A stretch of DNA of 64,000 nt from Rhipidocladum racemiflorum (GCA_036346355.1 CM070569.1:59668561-59732560), one strand, 5' to 3'. Positions 11,201 to 23,931 are shown, numbered from the stretch's first letter. Notes: a model not told the origin generated them from the sequence alone. Made by a program: numbers and translations.

Positions 11201-12730
11201 GTACGACCCACGCCAAGAATGCCCTCGCCATGGGCCGTTTAGCTGCTCACTGGAGCCATGCCCAGATTCAATTTTCCTTTTTCTTTTGTTTTCGCGTTTT
11301 AAATAATCAAAAATCCAAAAAGGTCCAAAAATCCCGAAAAGTGCAAAATACACTATCATTACCATTTCGAGCTACTGAGTCCAAATACGGCCTCCGTTCC
11401 GCCATTTGAAGATCCCAAAATTCTCAAAATACCCAATTTGTCCTCCATCCTCTCTCTCCGGCCTTTTTCCGAATTTATTTCCGGTTTTTCCTTTTTAATT
11501 GTCTTATTTTATTCGTTTACTTATCGAATTGCGTTCTTCCGCGCTAGATCCAACGCTCGTATAATACTCAGAGCAGGAGTTGTTTCCGGAACAGGAACCG
11601 GACCAGGCATGAGCCGAGTACGACCACAGCCGCTTCGACCTAGGCGACCCCTCAGCCCAGCAAGGCAAGCCGCACGCCCTTGATCATGTTGAACCTAATT
11701 GTTTTTAATATTATATTATCTAATTTCTATCGCATTACTTTAATTATATGTTGAAATATTGGAAATCGTTAATTTAGAATGACACGCAACATAGCTAAAC
11801 CCAGTTTTGCGATTAGCCTCCTTGATGTTGATAAACCATATTAACCCTTGAATAACCTTAGTTGTGATCATTCATGCCTTAGTAATTATTTAATTACAAT
11901 AGTATCACTCAAAACCTTTAAATAAGGAATAAAATGTTGGCGAGCAGTTGGCTCGTTGGATTTGAACTGTGCCACGGTCGGGGGGGGGGGCAGTATTGGA
12001 CTAATCACGAGGTGGATGTGAGTCCGATCCCCGATCGATGACGTAAGCCACGGTTGGTTTGGTGGCTGGTATAGAAGGTATAAGATTGGTTTGTGGATGG
12101 TCTGATAGCTTGGTCCTTCGTAGTATAAGGTAAAACCCCCTTGAGCAAAGTAAATAACTTAAGATCCCGCTTAACCACAGGTTGGGATCGGTCAATTCAG
12201 TTGAACCATTTCCCGACATAGCTCAGTACATTGTTCATCCCCTGGGAATACCTACATGTTTGGTGGTACCATTCTCGAGGATAATGGGGAGCAGTCAATG
12301 ACTGGTGGGTTTTGGTGGGACGGGAATGAGGCGTTATTCGCCGTTTCTCACAACGTAGGTTACCCACTCTGTCTTGAAACGCAGCTCCTGCGTTGGCCAG
12401 TGGGGTTCCAAGGACGGTGGGTCCGAGTTCCCATTGGGTAGGAGCTAGACGTTCAATCAAAATGATGTGATTATCTCAGACCGGCTGCATGCATTTAAGT
12501 TGCATGTGATTTCATGCGTGGCATTAACGGCCGTAGATATCTTGTGGGTAAAACTGAGCAGCTCTGCAGAGTCATTTCAATGGTATTCGAATACGCCGTA
12601 CTTCCGGTTAATGAAGCTAAGTTTGAACTGGGGTGACTCATATCAAAACAGTTGAATTCGTTCTTTGTCTGGCAATGTGTACTTGGTTTCCTAACAGCTA
12701 ATCATCTGAGTAGCTGTTGGGGTATTTAAA
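11200..12730. mobile_element. LTR-like sequence of a gypsy element, edges not found
   Basis: The stretch has phrases I associate with LTRs of large grass gypsy elements: a GGCATTAACGGCCGTAGATA-type phrase near 12520, CTCTGCAGAG near 12562, and ATTCGAATACGCCG near 12585. No coding domain, no TG..CA ends and no TSD could be fixed. A run of about ten G lies near 11979-11990. Confidence 0.35.
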
Positions 12731-13263
12731 CGTGCCACCCAAAAAGGTCCGTTACATTCTACCATAGTACTATTCAATTCTACTTATCGGTGACGGTACG
12801 TACTTGACAACCCCTTGTCCCTATTACCCCTTCTACATTGTGTCAACTTGCCAATCCAACAACAATTTCTACCTCGTATTATTGCTTTTATGTTGTTGTA
12901 TTTTGTACTCGAGCTGACCAACAGGTTGGTGGTACGGTCGACGTGTCCAAGCAAACACTCGATTAATCCAATGCTACGATCGACTTCATTTAAGAGTCAC
13001 CTCGATCGTGTCGAAACTACAGTAATATCTTTGGAAGTTCCGTTGAATATGGTGCGTCGATAAACCATCTGCCCATCGACGACGGCGACGGCTAGGAGAC
13101 GGGAAGAAGTTCCAACCGACTTAAGGGGCCATCGGGCGGCAACTTTGTCGACTCGCATCGCTCAGACGCTCACCTACCAATCCATACGCTCCAACACGCG
13201 CAGTTTTGTTAGAAACATGTCACTCAAAACTTTTGAGTCAAAAGGCAAATAAAATAGAGGGGT
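12731..13263. other. Intergenic, nothing recognised
   Basis: No coding frame with known residues and no clear repeat ends. Confidence 0.4.
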
Positions 13264-13617
13264 TGTAACATTCGGACAGTTAATTTAAAGGTTTTTGTAA
13301 TCTATGTGAAGGGTAGTGGGATTAGTCTCATATTGCTTGCATAAAAGTGAGTTGTAGTAGTATATAATATCTGTTGGTTCTAAACATAACACCCACATGT
13401 TAACACTTTTACACGAAGCAAGGACGAAAGTATAAGTAGGCTGGACTACGAGCGAAGTTTGGACCAGGATATTACAAATGGTATCAAAGCATTAACGTTT
13501 GCTAGACTACATAACCATGCTTGGATCATCGGAAATATTCCCTCTACGTTGGTTAACTTTTTTACATAGTCCTATAAAGAACTGGATCATAAGTGAAATT
13601 TAGACTAGAGTGTTACA
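13264..13617 (+). mobile_element. TRIM-like LTR unit with tRNA-Met-type primer site
   Basis: A 213-bp segment from 13264 to 13476 starts TGTAACA and ends TATTACA, so it has TG..CA ends with a TGTAA/TTACA inverted repeat. Two bases later, at 13479-13490, is TGGTATCAAAGC, one mismatch from the tRNA-Met primer site TGGTATCAGAGC. About 75 bp further, 13568-13617 resembles the last 50 bp of the first LTR and also ends in TTACA. This suggests a terminal-repeat retrotransposon in miniature whose 3' LTR is mostly deleted. No coding region exists. Confidence 0.5.
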
Positions 13618-16385
13618 TTAGTTCTTTAGTATTTTTGTTACAAGTACTTGCTGAGATGTTCACATCACACAATTGGCACATTGGCGTTTAATCACAAGGA
13701 ATTAGCCTATATACCTAGCCTTTGGCCACCCTTCAAGGTGCGACTGTGCGACATCAAATCTGATAACCTGGACTTTGTTTTGAAGCTCGTCTAGTTCGAT
13801 AGGATCAATGCTTAGTTTAATGGGCTGCTGATGTCGTCACAAAGTTGAGAGGAGAAGTAGGTTGCAGCAAGAGACGAACGTTTGGCCGCGACAGGTAGAA
13901 CTAATATATATGGACAATGAAATGTGTTTAGGTATGCGCTTAATGAGTAATGCGTTTAGGTATATATGCGCTTAATGAGTGACTGAGTTAGTTTTACTTG
14001 GCAACTAAGCAGAAGACTCTTCTAGAAATACTCGTTTCCAAATGTGCTACGAACGAAACACAGGTCAACTAGCACCAAACAATATTCCTCCTTCGGAGAG
14101 GAAAACAGATGAATCAGTCAGCCCATTTGAATGGAACGAAATGGTTTGGCTTTGCATGTATGTCACACATGCGTTTGAATCAAAATGGTTTGTTTTGTTA
14201 CGGGATTTGATTTGCCGTCATGCACGGCAGAGACAACGGCGTACGTATTGCCGGCCGGCCTAGTCCCGGGGACGTACGTAGGACGGTAGGAGTATATGCT
14301 TTCCGAACACCACGCGCGCAAGGATGGAAGGGAGCAATAGGTAGGCGCGTGTTTGAAGTTTCGAGTGCGAGTTCCGATTAAAGTCGCGCACAGTTAGGTC
14401 GGAGAGCTAACACGGAAATGATCGAAACGGCGCACGAGTTGACGAACCATGCATCCAAGAGTATCACGCGTGCGTACGTAACCCAAGACGTACGCCAGCC
14501 AGAAATACGTACGAACCATTGCTGGATGGGCTATGTTTACCCAACAAATATGAAAGATCAAATTTACAAGTCCGAGCCTGAGAGAGAGAAAACATGGCCC
14601 GGAGTTAATGACAAAATTCTGTGCCAAACGGCTAAGGCCGCGGTTCAATCATCGCCGTCGATCGTCATTATCGTGGAGCAGGGTTGCAACTTGCACGCAT
14701 CTGGAGTACGTACGTGAGCCCCACGGGCCACGGCTCGGATCCAAATCAGCGACCCCTGTTCCTGCCGCACTTGCCACGTTCTTCTGATCCGTTGGTTGAA
14801 TGCTCGTTTTCAGGCGAAATGTGCTGCTCAATTTCCCCAGGTAAGACACGGCTTCGACGGATAAATGACAATCTGGCGATCGGAACATCTTTGTTGTTGC
14901 CTATTGAAACCTCTCGTAGGAGGAGATAAAAGATGAAACGGCTCGATATGATAGGGTGCCTGCACCCCTCCGACGCAGCTCTCACCGTATCGAATCCGGC
15001 AGCGCAGAAACGACGGCTGACGGGCGACGGCAACGCCGCACCAAACGCACGCGGCTCATACGTTCTCCCCTGTGGCCTGTGGCGCCTGGCGCGACGATCT
15101 CATCCTGATCCGTCGCATCCTGTCGTGCGCCGCGTAGGTGTCGGATGGCGATCCGGTTTCGTCCTGCCCCCCCGCCGTTCCTCGTCCCATGTTGCCGTAC
15201 TGCAACCCCGCCCGGCCGACCCGTGCGACGACGCATGCACCGGGAGCGGGGAACGCTCCAAACACACAAGCTTCTGCTGATTTGGCCTCTGATTATGCTT
15301 TTTTTACCCCATCTTTTATCCTCTCTTAACAAGATTACAAATGTAATCGCTCTTTTTTTTTTTACGTATCATCTATCATGCTCCTCTACCACAGCAATCG
15401 TCGGCACCACACCTGTAGTGACAGACGAGCTGCTGCGGTACCCAAACTTGACGGGACGGGGTATCACGGACCTTGCGGTGCCTCACCTCGGAAGTTACCT
15501 ACTGTGGTATCAAAACTCAACAGGAAGGTGAGGCCCACCAACTACGGCGCTTGTCGAGCAGTTGTCGCGGTGGACAGGGTCGATGTTGTGATGATGAATT
15601 ACCGTAGGTAGAAAAAATATAATAGATAACATATATTATCTACCGGTGCTTTCATCTGGATTTATAATTTCGTTAAAGGTAAATAAAAAAATGCGAGTGC
15701 CAAACGCGTTCCCCGTACCGTACGAATCGCCGCGTGCCTTCGTGGAAAGGAAGGGATCGAGCCGCACGGAGACGCGATCACACGAGTGAGTCGCGTGAGT
15801 CTTCTTAGCACGCAAGCAACGAGACGCTCGCTACTCCTGTTCTGTTCAGCAAAACGATGGGATCGAGCAAGTCAAACTCTCATTAGTGGGTTGTCGTCAG
15901 GTGTCCAGGTCAATCAAGACACGGGAGAAGGCTTGCAAGTCTGGTCTAGAATTCGGCATGGAACGAGGAAATTAGGAGAGAGAAAGGAAGCGTATGTCAA
16001 TCCTAAGTTCCTCCTAGCTAGTAGCATTCTTGGCCGGCAAATAAGGAAAGGTTTCACCAACCGAATCAAATATCCAGCTAATGGTGCAATCAGTTTGGCA
16101 TAGGTTATGCAAATACATCTACACCGAAGAAAAAGGTACGGTTTTTCAAAACACATCCGGATCTGATTTGGAGCTATCCCCTGCCCGCTATTATCATCTA
16201 CGCTTAAACACTTGTGCAATCTAGGTTCCAATATAGCACGAAAGTTTTGATCACGTGTGCATATGTTTTTGCTTCAGATTAAAGTATTGTTGCAGGCGTA
16301 ACCCTCCCCAAGACGGACAAATTAAACCCCAATTCGACATAATTCCTACCCAGAGAGAAGCCATAGAACTCCCCAATGAGCTTTA
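13618..16385. other. Intergenic, no gene recognised
   Basis: Many short frames occur but none shows a protein family. A small duplication is seen near 13920-13985 (GCGTTTAGGTAT...GCGCTTAATGAGT). A short AT palindrome (AGATAACATATATTATCT) lies near 15622. Otherwise nothing specific. Confidence 0.45.
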
Positions 16386-16622
16386 GGCTTTGTTTGGCAA
16401 CTTGAAACCGGACTGTTTCTACTGAATTCTGAAAGAAATCCAACCGAACGGGCTAAAGCTCGGAACGATTCTCCTTAGATCGTTTCTTCTTTTTCCACAC
16501 CATGACTGAATCGGTCTCAACTTAGTTCCACCGGATTCACAGAATCCAACCTGAAACGTTTCTACTAAATATCTAAAATCTTTCCGTTTCTACTAGAATC
16601 TAGAACCGTACCAAACAAGGCC
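16386..16622. mobile_element. Tourist-like MITE, copy A
   Basis: Ends are GGCTTTGTTTGG at 16386 and CCAAACAAGGCC at 16622, an imperfect terminal inverted repeat. It is 237 bp. The inside, with repeated TTTCTACT and GAAACG words, matches the copy at 53396-53675. The flanks are TTA and TAG, so the 3-bp target duplication is not perfect. Confidence 0.75.
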
Positions 16623-17330
16623 TAGCATTGTTCGCTGTACGCTTGTTCGGTTCATCCGTATAGCACTGTTTTTCTACGGAGCGTCTGCCAAACTACGTAC
16701 TCCTACTTTCCATGCTCGAATCCACGGTTTATACATTGAAAAAATAAACTAGAATAAAATATCCAAGGAGGTGGAATGAATACGATAAGTGTGCTTATTT
16801 AATGCGGTCATCCGGGGCAGCGACAAGCATAATTAAATCCTACTTAATTTGATGCCGCAGATCGCAGTTAGTTTTTAATGCTGCTAACCAGGGTGGTGAC
16901 AAATCACTTTCCTAACTCGCCATCAAACTGCATGTGTTGTCTGGGGAGATGAGAAGAATTAGGTCGAGTCACGCTTGATGTTGCTTCATGTGAAATTTGA
17001 TCCGAGATTTTTACTATAAAAGATGTAATTTCAGTTTTTTCGGTGTTTTTTTTAAAATTAGCTGGCTATGAGCTGTCGGTGTTTTTTTTGCTAAACTACG
17101 GGAAATAACCTATCCGCGATAAAAAAACTGGTAAAGGACCTATTTGCGAAAATAACCGATGGAAGAATCTAACCGTGATTTTAGAATTTAGTAGAAAGAT
17201 CTAATTGTAATTTTAGAATTTGCGGAGAACCTTTTAGCAAAAAAAAGATCCCACGTAAGCACCTGGCTGCTAAGGAAAGCTAGGCGGCATATATGATATG
17301 ATGATATAGACGAGGCACTAGCTGTCCACC
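16623..17330. other. Intergenic, nothing recognised
   Basis: AT-rich sequence without supported genes. Near 17095-17225 short phrases (ACC TATTTGCG, TTTTAGAATTT) repeat, likely an old repeat. Confidence 0.35.
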
Positions 17331-18679
17331 CATGCCGAATTGTTTACTGTACTAGACCTGTTCACCAAATATTTAACGAAAATAGCCTTAGTACGTGAGA
17401 AATATATAGCAAAATAGCCACATGCAGCGCCATAGAGCCGTTGCAAGCCGTTTGCTGTGGGTGGGAGGCGCTGCAAGCCAGCTTGCAATGCCTTCACTAC
17501 GCTGCAAGCCTTTTTTTTTTAAATTTTGGTTGTTTTTTTAAAATAATAATAATAAATGGCTTGTTGCTCCTCCATGGAGTTGCAAGCCGATTTTTTAAAT
17601 TTTTGTTGCTTTTTTATTTCAATTTGTAGGGGCTTGGAGCTTTTCCATGGAACTGCAAGCCAAGTTTTTTTAAAAAAATTTCTGTTATTTTTTTTTAAAA
17701 AATAAGTGGCTTGCAACTCCTCCAAATTTTTTTTAAAAAAATTTCCGTTGCTTTTTTTTTATTTTCTAAAAAAAGTAAGGGAAAATAGAGCAAAACCAAA
17801 AGGATTGAGTTCGTTCGTGCATCTACCCTCGAACGAGAGAACTCAATCTTTCTGCTGGAAAGAACTCAAATCGTCAACCATGCCGGATTGTTTTTGAACA
17901 GTGGATTGCTTGTTTGTTTGTAAGTAGTGGTTTCCTCGGTTGCATCGGACGCTCGGTGGCAAACCAAAATTTATTGTACGCTTTTCACTAGGAGGAAAGA
18001 GTTACTTCACTGTGATGTATGCTTTTTTCGTTTTGCATTGTTATGTAAAACTCTTGTTGCACTACTATTTGCATGCTTATCTCATGTGAAAGTTTCTCGT
18101 TTACATAGTGCATAAGGTTGCAATCCAGATCTTAATATGTCATGATATGTCCAACCGGCTATATTCGCTTTTAGTTTTGCTCTATTTTCACCTACTTTTT
18201 TAGAAAATAAAAAAACTAAAAAGCAACATAAATTTTAAAAAAAATTGGAGGAGCTGCAAGCCACTTGTTTTTTTAAAAAAAAATCAACCAAAATAAAAAA
18301 CAATAGAAATAAAAACAAAATTAGCTTACAGATCCATGGAGGAGTTGCAAGCCACTTGTTTTTCTTAAATGCAACAGAATTTTTTTTAAAAAAGCGGCCT
18401 ACTGGCCCATGCCACTTTTTTTTTTTTTTTAAAAAAATAACCGAAATAAAAAAAGCAACAAAAACTTAAAAAAACTAAAATAAAAAAAAGAAGAAGAAAG
18501 CTTGCAGTGCAGTGGAGGCGCTGCAGGAAGGCTTGTAGCGTCTCCCACCCACTGCAAGTGGCCTGCAGCAGCTCCACGATGTTGTATAGAACTATTTTTT
18601 TTGTTATTTCACACACTGAGACTATTTTTGTTAAATATTTTGTAGACAGTGCTAGTATAATAAACACTTCACCCATGCC
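17331..18679. repeat. Long imperfect palindrome, about 1.35 kb
   Basis: The left arm (about 17331-17797) is the reverse complement of the right arm (about 18173-18679) with many small changes. Anchors: CATGCCGAATTGTTTA against its mate near 18664, AAATATTTAACGAAAATAG against CTATTTTTGTTAAATATTT, and AAAATAGAGCAAAAC against GTTTTGCTCTATTTT. The arms hold several TTGCAAGCC or GGCTTGCA words and long A/T runs. The loop is about 370 bp. It may be a foldback or MULE-type element with long inverted ends. No clean target duplication seen. Confidence 0.8.
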
Positions 18680-19030
18680 ATTGCTTCGTTGAATGCCCTG
18701 ATGAGCTGGATGAGGATGACGGCCCGGCGGCAATGTTTGGGTCCGTAAACCAGTAAGGAGGAGGGCCAGGCAGCCTATGTGAGAGAAGAGAGCAAACACA
18801 ATGTGCCAACCTGTGATGCCATGTCCTCGTAACATATCTGCAGTATTAAAATGAATAAATGTGCAAAGAACGGCAAGTTCCAGGAGCCCAGAAATTAAGT
18901 AATTTCTACATTTATAGAAATAGGTGGTGTAACTTTGCATGTCTAGAAAACTCAAATGTAATTTTATCGATCACTTTTAGCTTCTCCGTCACAAGTAGAC
19001 ATATGGCTATATCCATGGGCATTACTATTA
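18680..19030. other. Intergenic, nothing recognised
   Basis: No coding or repeat signal beyond short frames. Confidence 0.35.
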
Positions 19031-19425
19031 TGAGGCTGTAATCGGTCGAGCTCGAACGAGTTTAGACTTCTCAGGCTCGATTTCGAGTTAGGATTCGAGT
19101 CTTGATCTATACTCGAGCTTGGCTTGATCCAAGATTGAGTAGACTCAACTATACTTGATAGGTTCGATAAGCTCAAATAAATTCGAGTAAGCTCGATAAG
19201 GCCGGTAAGCTCGGTAACAAGCTCGAGTAAACTCGAGTAACCTTGGTTCAAGAAGCTCGGTCTTAGCTTTGTGTGCTCGCGAGCTATTCGAGCTTGGCTC
19301 GGTGAAGCTCGCGAGCTCGAGATTAAACTCAAATTCGGCTTGTTTGAAGGTCGAATTAAGTCTAAACCGAACTAAGCTCAAGTAACTCACGGGTTTGAGC
19401 TTTTTTCTACCCGCCCTAACTATTA
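19031..19425. repeat. GAGCTCGA-rich hAT-like repeat, copy A
   Basis: The stretch is packed with CTCGAGT, GCTCGA and AGCTCG words. This pattern is common in plant hAT-derived non-autonomous elements. A related repeat is at 22451-22815. The ends were not fixed. Confidence 0.55.
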
Positions 19426-19639
19426 CCATTGTCTCTAGTTTTCAATAAGAAAGTGGCATGGCTTCAAAAGGCCGGCAACCGATGTATACTTCTTTCAAAG
19501 ACGCAAATGTCCTATCTTGATTAGAAAAGACCGTAGCAAATGATATATAACCATCTCATCTATTTTCAAACCGAAGTATATTCCTGACAAAGCTAAGCAA
19601 GAACATTTCGCCACGTGCTTAATTTGACATAACTTGTTA

Positions 19640-19927
19640 GAGCATCTCCAAGAGGGGCCATAAATATGGTCCTAACTTGAATTATAGGGCTCTTAGAGAA
19701 AAAGATCAACTTCAGCAAGGACCCTAAATTGTTAAAATTTATCAAATTGTTTTAGGGCCCATGGGAGAGTAGCTATATTTAGCAACTCTATGATAGAGCC
19801 CTATCTTCATTGAGTTTTAGGGCCTAATTGCTGAAGTGAATATTTCATTGGAGCCCTAAATCTAATTAATTGGGGTCCTAAATTAAAATTTAAGGCTCAT
19901 TTTTAGGGCCCTCTCTTGGAGATGCTC
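19640..19927. mobile_element. Tourist-like MITE with TTA target duplication
   Basis: Starts GAGCATCTCCAAGAG and ends CTCTTGGAGATGCTC, a perfect 15-bp inverted repeat. It is flanked by TTA at 19637-19639 and 19928-19930. Length 288 bp. The TTA duplication fits PIF/Harbinger-type mobilisation. Confidence 0.9.
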
Positions 19928-19930
19928 TTA

Positions 19931-20562
19931 GGGAGCGATAGATTGCGATCAACGCGCACGTGCCGAGACGTGCGGCAGTGCTGTACTGCTGCCCTCCTCT
20001 TTCTTCGGCGTTTCACATGCACGCACAGCAGGAATGCGATCCGATCCAACTCCTAGATCCATCGCATGTACCAACTTCTATTTGATGCTCAATTAGGCCA
20101 TAGATTTGGCTTTAATTTGTTCTCTGCCCAGGGACAATTGCTCGTCAGAGCTAGCTAGCTAGCGACGTCCTACATGAAATCTGTCTGCATCGATCGTCAC
20201 TTGACGAGAAGAACTATTTTGCATCAAAATTTTGTAGCGACTATATCGTGCTATTTATGATTGATTTTGTTTTGTTGGCTTGCCATCATTTTGCGTGCAC
20301 CGGTGGGCCATCCATCTGTAGAACTTGCAAGAAGTCCATGATCGAACCGTTTCGGTACGGAGCTCCACTGCCCAGCAATCCATGGTTTAATATGGTGAAT
20401 GTGACTGCAATGGTCGAATGGAAAGGTTTCAGGAAAAAGCAAGGATCAAGCTAAATGATCAGCAATTCAATACCGCCAGCGGTTCTCTAGGTATTAATAT
20501 ACGGAGTATTTGTTCTAACTCGCAACCTGCCGGATGTAAAAGTGGTCCAGATCAAGGTATAT
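19931..20562. other. Intergenic, nothing recognised
   Basis: Only short frames without known residues. Confidence 0.35.
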
Positions 20563-20817
20563 GGCCCTTTCCGTCATAAACGCATGTCGCTTTGGATATC
20601 GATATGATCTCTAAAATATGTTTCGACTTTCGACCACTGATCTATATTGTAATATATTTATAAAATCTAATAATATTAATAAAATACTTTTCGAGACAAA
20701 TCTGCAATATAGTTTTCGTATATCAAACTTAATTACTTAAAAGACGTTGATAGTTAAAGTTTTGAAATTTTAACTGTAGTATATCTAAAACGACGTGTAC
20801 CTATAAACCGAAGGGAG
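20563..20817. mobile_element. Stowaway-like MITE, degenerate copy
   Basis: Ends GGCCCTTTCCGTC and CCGAAGGGAG are weak inverted repeats. The inside matches the cleaner Stowaway copy at 60339-60594 in many short blocks (TCTAATAATATTAATAAA, GTTTTCGTATATC). The TA duplication is no longer clear. Confidence 0.65.
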
Positions 20818-21159
20818 CAACATTGATACGCGCTATTTGCCTATTTGGATCATAGCTGTATCTGAATCGTTCCACCAAAATCCAGCGGTAGCAACCGTGC
20901 CAGCTGACATACGTCTCGCAACTGTGATGCATGAAACCATGCGAAAAACGGGTGATTTCCAAAAAAAAAAGAAAAGAAAAAAAGCTGACACCTAGGCAGA
21001 AAATCCTGAGAGGTTCTGTCCGGTGGCATCTGCATCCTGCCATCCTGTCGATCAACCTGATGATCGATAGATGGCCCAGTGGATCACGAGAACTGATGGC
21101 GCATTGTGCCGATCGTATCTTCCTTCCGCACCGGATTAATCAAAATTAACTACACTACT

Positions 21160-21462
21160 CGGTGCTGTAAAGAGGGATCCTAAATATGATCCTAACTTAA
21201 ATTATATAGTTTTTTTAGAAAAAAAAGATCAACTCCAACAAAAATACTAAATTGTTAAATCTAGCAAATTATTTTAGGACCCCTGGGCCAGTAGCTATAT
21301 TTATCAACTCTGTGATTCGACCCTATCTAATTAGATGGTAGTTGAGTTTTAGGGCCTAATTGCTGGAGTGAGTATTTCTTTAGAACCTTAAATCTAATTA
21401 GTTAGAGTCCTATATTGAAGTTTAAGACCCCTTTTTAAGAATCTCTCTTGGAGTCGCTCTTA
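21160..21462. mobile_element. Diverged copy of the 19640 MITE
   Basis: It aligns through its length with 19640-19927: ATCCTAACTTAAATTATA, CCTAAATTGTTAAA-like and TTGAGTTTTAGGGCCTAATTGCTG. The ends have decayed (CTCTTGGAGTCGCTC on the right), so it is older. Confidence 0.75.
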
Positions 21463-21678
21463 ACAGGGGGCATAGACAAAGCATCCCGATCTGATGGCTC
21501 CCATCCAGATCCCGTCTGTTGTGTGCACAGCAGGGATGCCAACCTGTGATTTGCTACTGACGACCGACATGTATTCTCTCTATCACACACACACTCAGAT
21601 GCTTTGGAGAGCTGGCACACATAATTAGGATTTAGGTTAAACCACTTGACCCTAGTGTGCAGTGTTGCGCCTAGTTAA

Positions 21679-22071
21679 GGCCCTGTTTGGAAGCAAAGTT
21701 TTTCAATACCATGGTGTTACAAAGCCATGGCTTAGAGATTGTTTTGGCATAAATACCATGGTTTCATCTACCACCATTGAAACCATAGTTTTTCTTGGAA
21801 CTACAAACTGTTTGGCTACAAAGTCTTTTGCATGGTATTTTCAAAGTATTGACACCTCTCACTCTCTACACCAACACCAAAAGCCCAAAACTCCACTTTG
21901 AGTGGAGTTTTCAATACTCCAAAAATACCATGGTATTGGCAATACCATGGTATTCAAAACAGAGTTTTTTGGGTTGCTTCCAAACACCATATTGCCAAAA
22001 ATACTATGGTATTCTCCAAAACCATGGTTTTGTCTAGAAACTATGAAAATACTTTGTTGCCAAACAGGCCC
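21679..22071. mobile_element. Tourist-like MITE with TAA target duplication
   Basis: Begins GGCCCTGTTTGG and ends CCAAACAGGCCC, flanked by TAA at 21676-21678 and 22072-22074. Length 393 bp. Inside are many ACCATGG palindromes. The ends and duplication fit PIF/Harbinger. Confidence 0.9.
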
Positions 22072-22074
22072 TAA

Positions 22075-22450
22075 CTTGCTAATTTGCTCTTGCTTGCCTG
22101 CACAGTGCACACACGTGCTTGCCCGTACGTACGTCAATGTGCGAAGCGACGCCGCTCATGCAGTGCGCCCCACTTCACTTAGCTGGCCAGCCAAACAGCC
22201 AAACGCGCCACTCTGCTTGCTTGGACGTTGCGGAACCATGGTCCATCACCTCATTCGCTGTGGCTAGCACCTCTAATTATAAGCAGCACACCCGGTTGGC
22301 AATTTTAGAACGTTCTATGCTATAGTTTTTTGGAAACCCTTCCTTTTGCCAATCATGGAATTTTTTTTGAGTTCATCCATGTCGATATACTACTTTGCAT
22401 GGAGAAAGATGTCTACATTTGTTCCATAATCTTTTCTACCGGTTGTATAT
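22075..22450. other. Intergenic, nothing recognised
   Basis: No supported gene. One 121-codon frame runs through the MITE edge and is dismissed. Confidence 0.35.
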
Positions 22451-22815
22451 AGGGCTGTAAAAAAAAGCTCAAGACACTCGAGCTCGGCTCGTTCTAGACT
22501 CAATTCAAGCTCCAAACAAATCAAATTTGAGCTTGATTCACCGACCCGAGCTCGAATAGCTCGCAAGCTTGATAAATTTATAAATCACTTGTTAAATATT
22601 ACTGTATATTAACTTTTACCGAGTTTACGCGAGTCGAGCTCGAGCTTGAACTTTTTTATTATTGAAAAATAGTACATATCAAATTGTTTATTGGTACCGA
22701 GCTTATTTGAGCTGAGCACGAGCCTAGATCTAGACTCGAACTCCAACTCAAGCTTTGAGTGAGTTCGAGCTTGAGAGACTAAGCTTGCTTGAGTTCAACT
22801 CGTTTACAAGCCTAC
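22451..22815. mobile_element. hAT-like non-autonomous repeat, copy B
   Basis: The left edge TAGGGCTGTAA and right edge TTTACAAGCCTA form an imperfect inverted repeat. The inside is rich in GAGCTCG and CTCGAGC. This is the well-known plant hAT pattern. No exact 8-bp duplication could be shown. Confidence 0.6.
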
Positions 22816-23637
22816 TCATATATAAGCTAGGCTAATCAAAAATGGCTCTGTAGGGTTTTCATTTGGGAAGTGCCTCTCGTGATTGAAACCAATCTAACAC
22901 ATACCTAAAATAATGTACAATAGTAGAGATACAACTAAAAACAACTTCTACAGTGGATTCATTATGTCTTAAGATTGTCTAATTGAGATCCCACAATCTT
23001 TTCATTTTTCATTACGGTATGAAAAAAGTGTTTGGTATAGCAATAACCCATACAATAGTATTTTGTGCTGAACTATACCTTTTTTCTTTCTCTCTCTCTT
23101 TATATCAGAAAAAAATATATATGACAAAGCTTATAAAGTGTTCATGTCACACCATTTTACGTGTCCCTGTTACCGGCGAGAGCTTTAATTAGTTTAAGAA
23201 TTAAGTGTGTGTAGTAGTAATGTAGGATTCACGTGGTACTGCTGTCATACGGGCGTCGGCGCAGTGGATAGTCTAGTCCAACCAATGATGATCGATAGTA
23301 GTAAGAGCATGTATAATGGTATACGATTTCCATTGTTTATAAATTTTTTCATATAAGATTTTTGTAAACACGTAAGAGAAAGAAAAAGAGAGTAGTTATC
23401 ACTTCGTGAAGAGACGATTATGTAAATAGTATAAAATACCATTATATGAGTTATTATCTATAATAAATACTTTTTCTATACTATAATTAAAAGATTTGTA
23501 GAATCTACAAACTTAAAAGACAATTGTTATAGAAGCTCTCTTTATGTTTATTGGTAAACGTTGTATATGAGCATATAGACAATAATAATCTTTACTATTG
23601 TACTTGCTGTTATAATTCCCTAAAGTAATTAGAGTAA
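22816..23637. other. Intergenic AT-rich, with a possible small MITE
   Basis: Near 23302 AGAGCATGTATAATGGTAT faces a weak mate TACCATTATATGAG near 23441, which may mark a MITE of about 145 bp. Nothing else recognised. Confidence 0.3.
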
Positions 23638-23928
23638 GAGCATCTCCAACAATTTCCTATAATTTGACTCCCAATAACCCTGGATTGGGAGCTTCCTAAA
23701 GTTTTTAGGCCTTAAAAAAAATACCATTCTCCAACAGTTCTCATTTTTTCCTCCAAAAATAGTGAATGCGAAAGCACACGAGTGTCCAATATCTGGCCAC
23801 TTCGGCTGGAGTTTTTGGGCGTGCAGAGAGATTGGGATTCGATAGGGTAACTTTTGGAGCGTTAATTTTTTCATTTATTTCTAAAAAATAATTTTGGGAA
23901 TAAGTGTTGGGAACTATTGGAGATGCTC
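23638..23928. mobile_element. Tourist-like MITE, GAGCATCTCCAACA type
   Basis: Starts GAGCATCTCCAACAA and ends CTATTGGAGATGCTC, with TAA on both sides (23635-23637 and 23929-23931). Length 291 bp. The ends resemble the 19640 element but the inside differs. Confidence 0.85.
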
Positions 23929-23931
23929 TAA

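Noticed and set aside
11979..11990. Run of about ten G as a structural signal
   Set aside because: A single short homopolymer, as likely a sequencing artefact as a feature.
14394..15531. Several frames of 80-128 codons
   Set aside because: No recognisable residues, overlapping on both strands, no splice or promoter context.
23258..23290. A-box-like tRNA signal (GCGCAGTGGATAGTC)
   Set aside because: No B box and no cloverleaf could be drawn around it.
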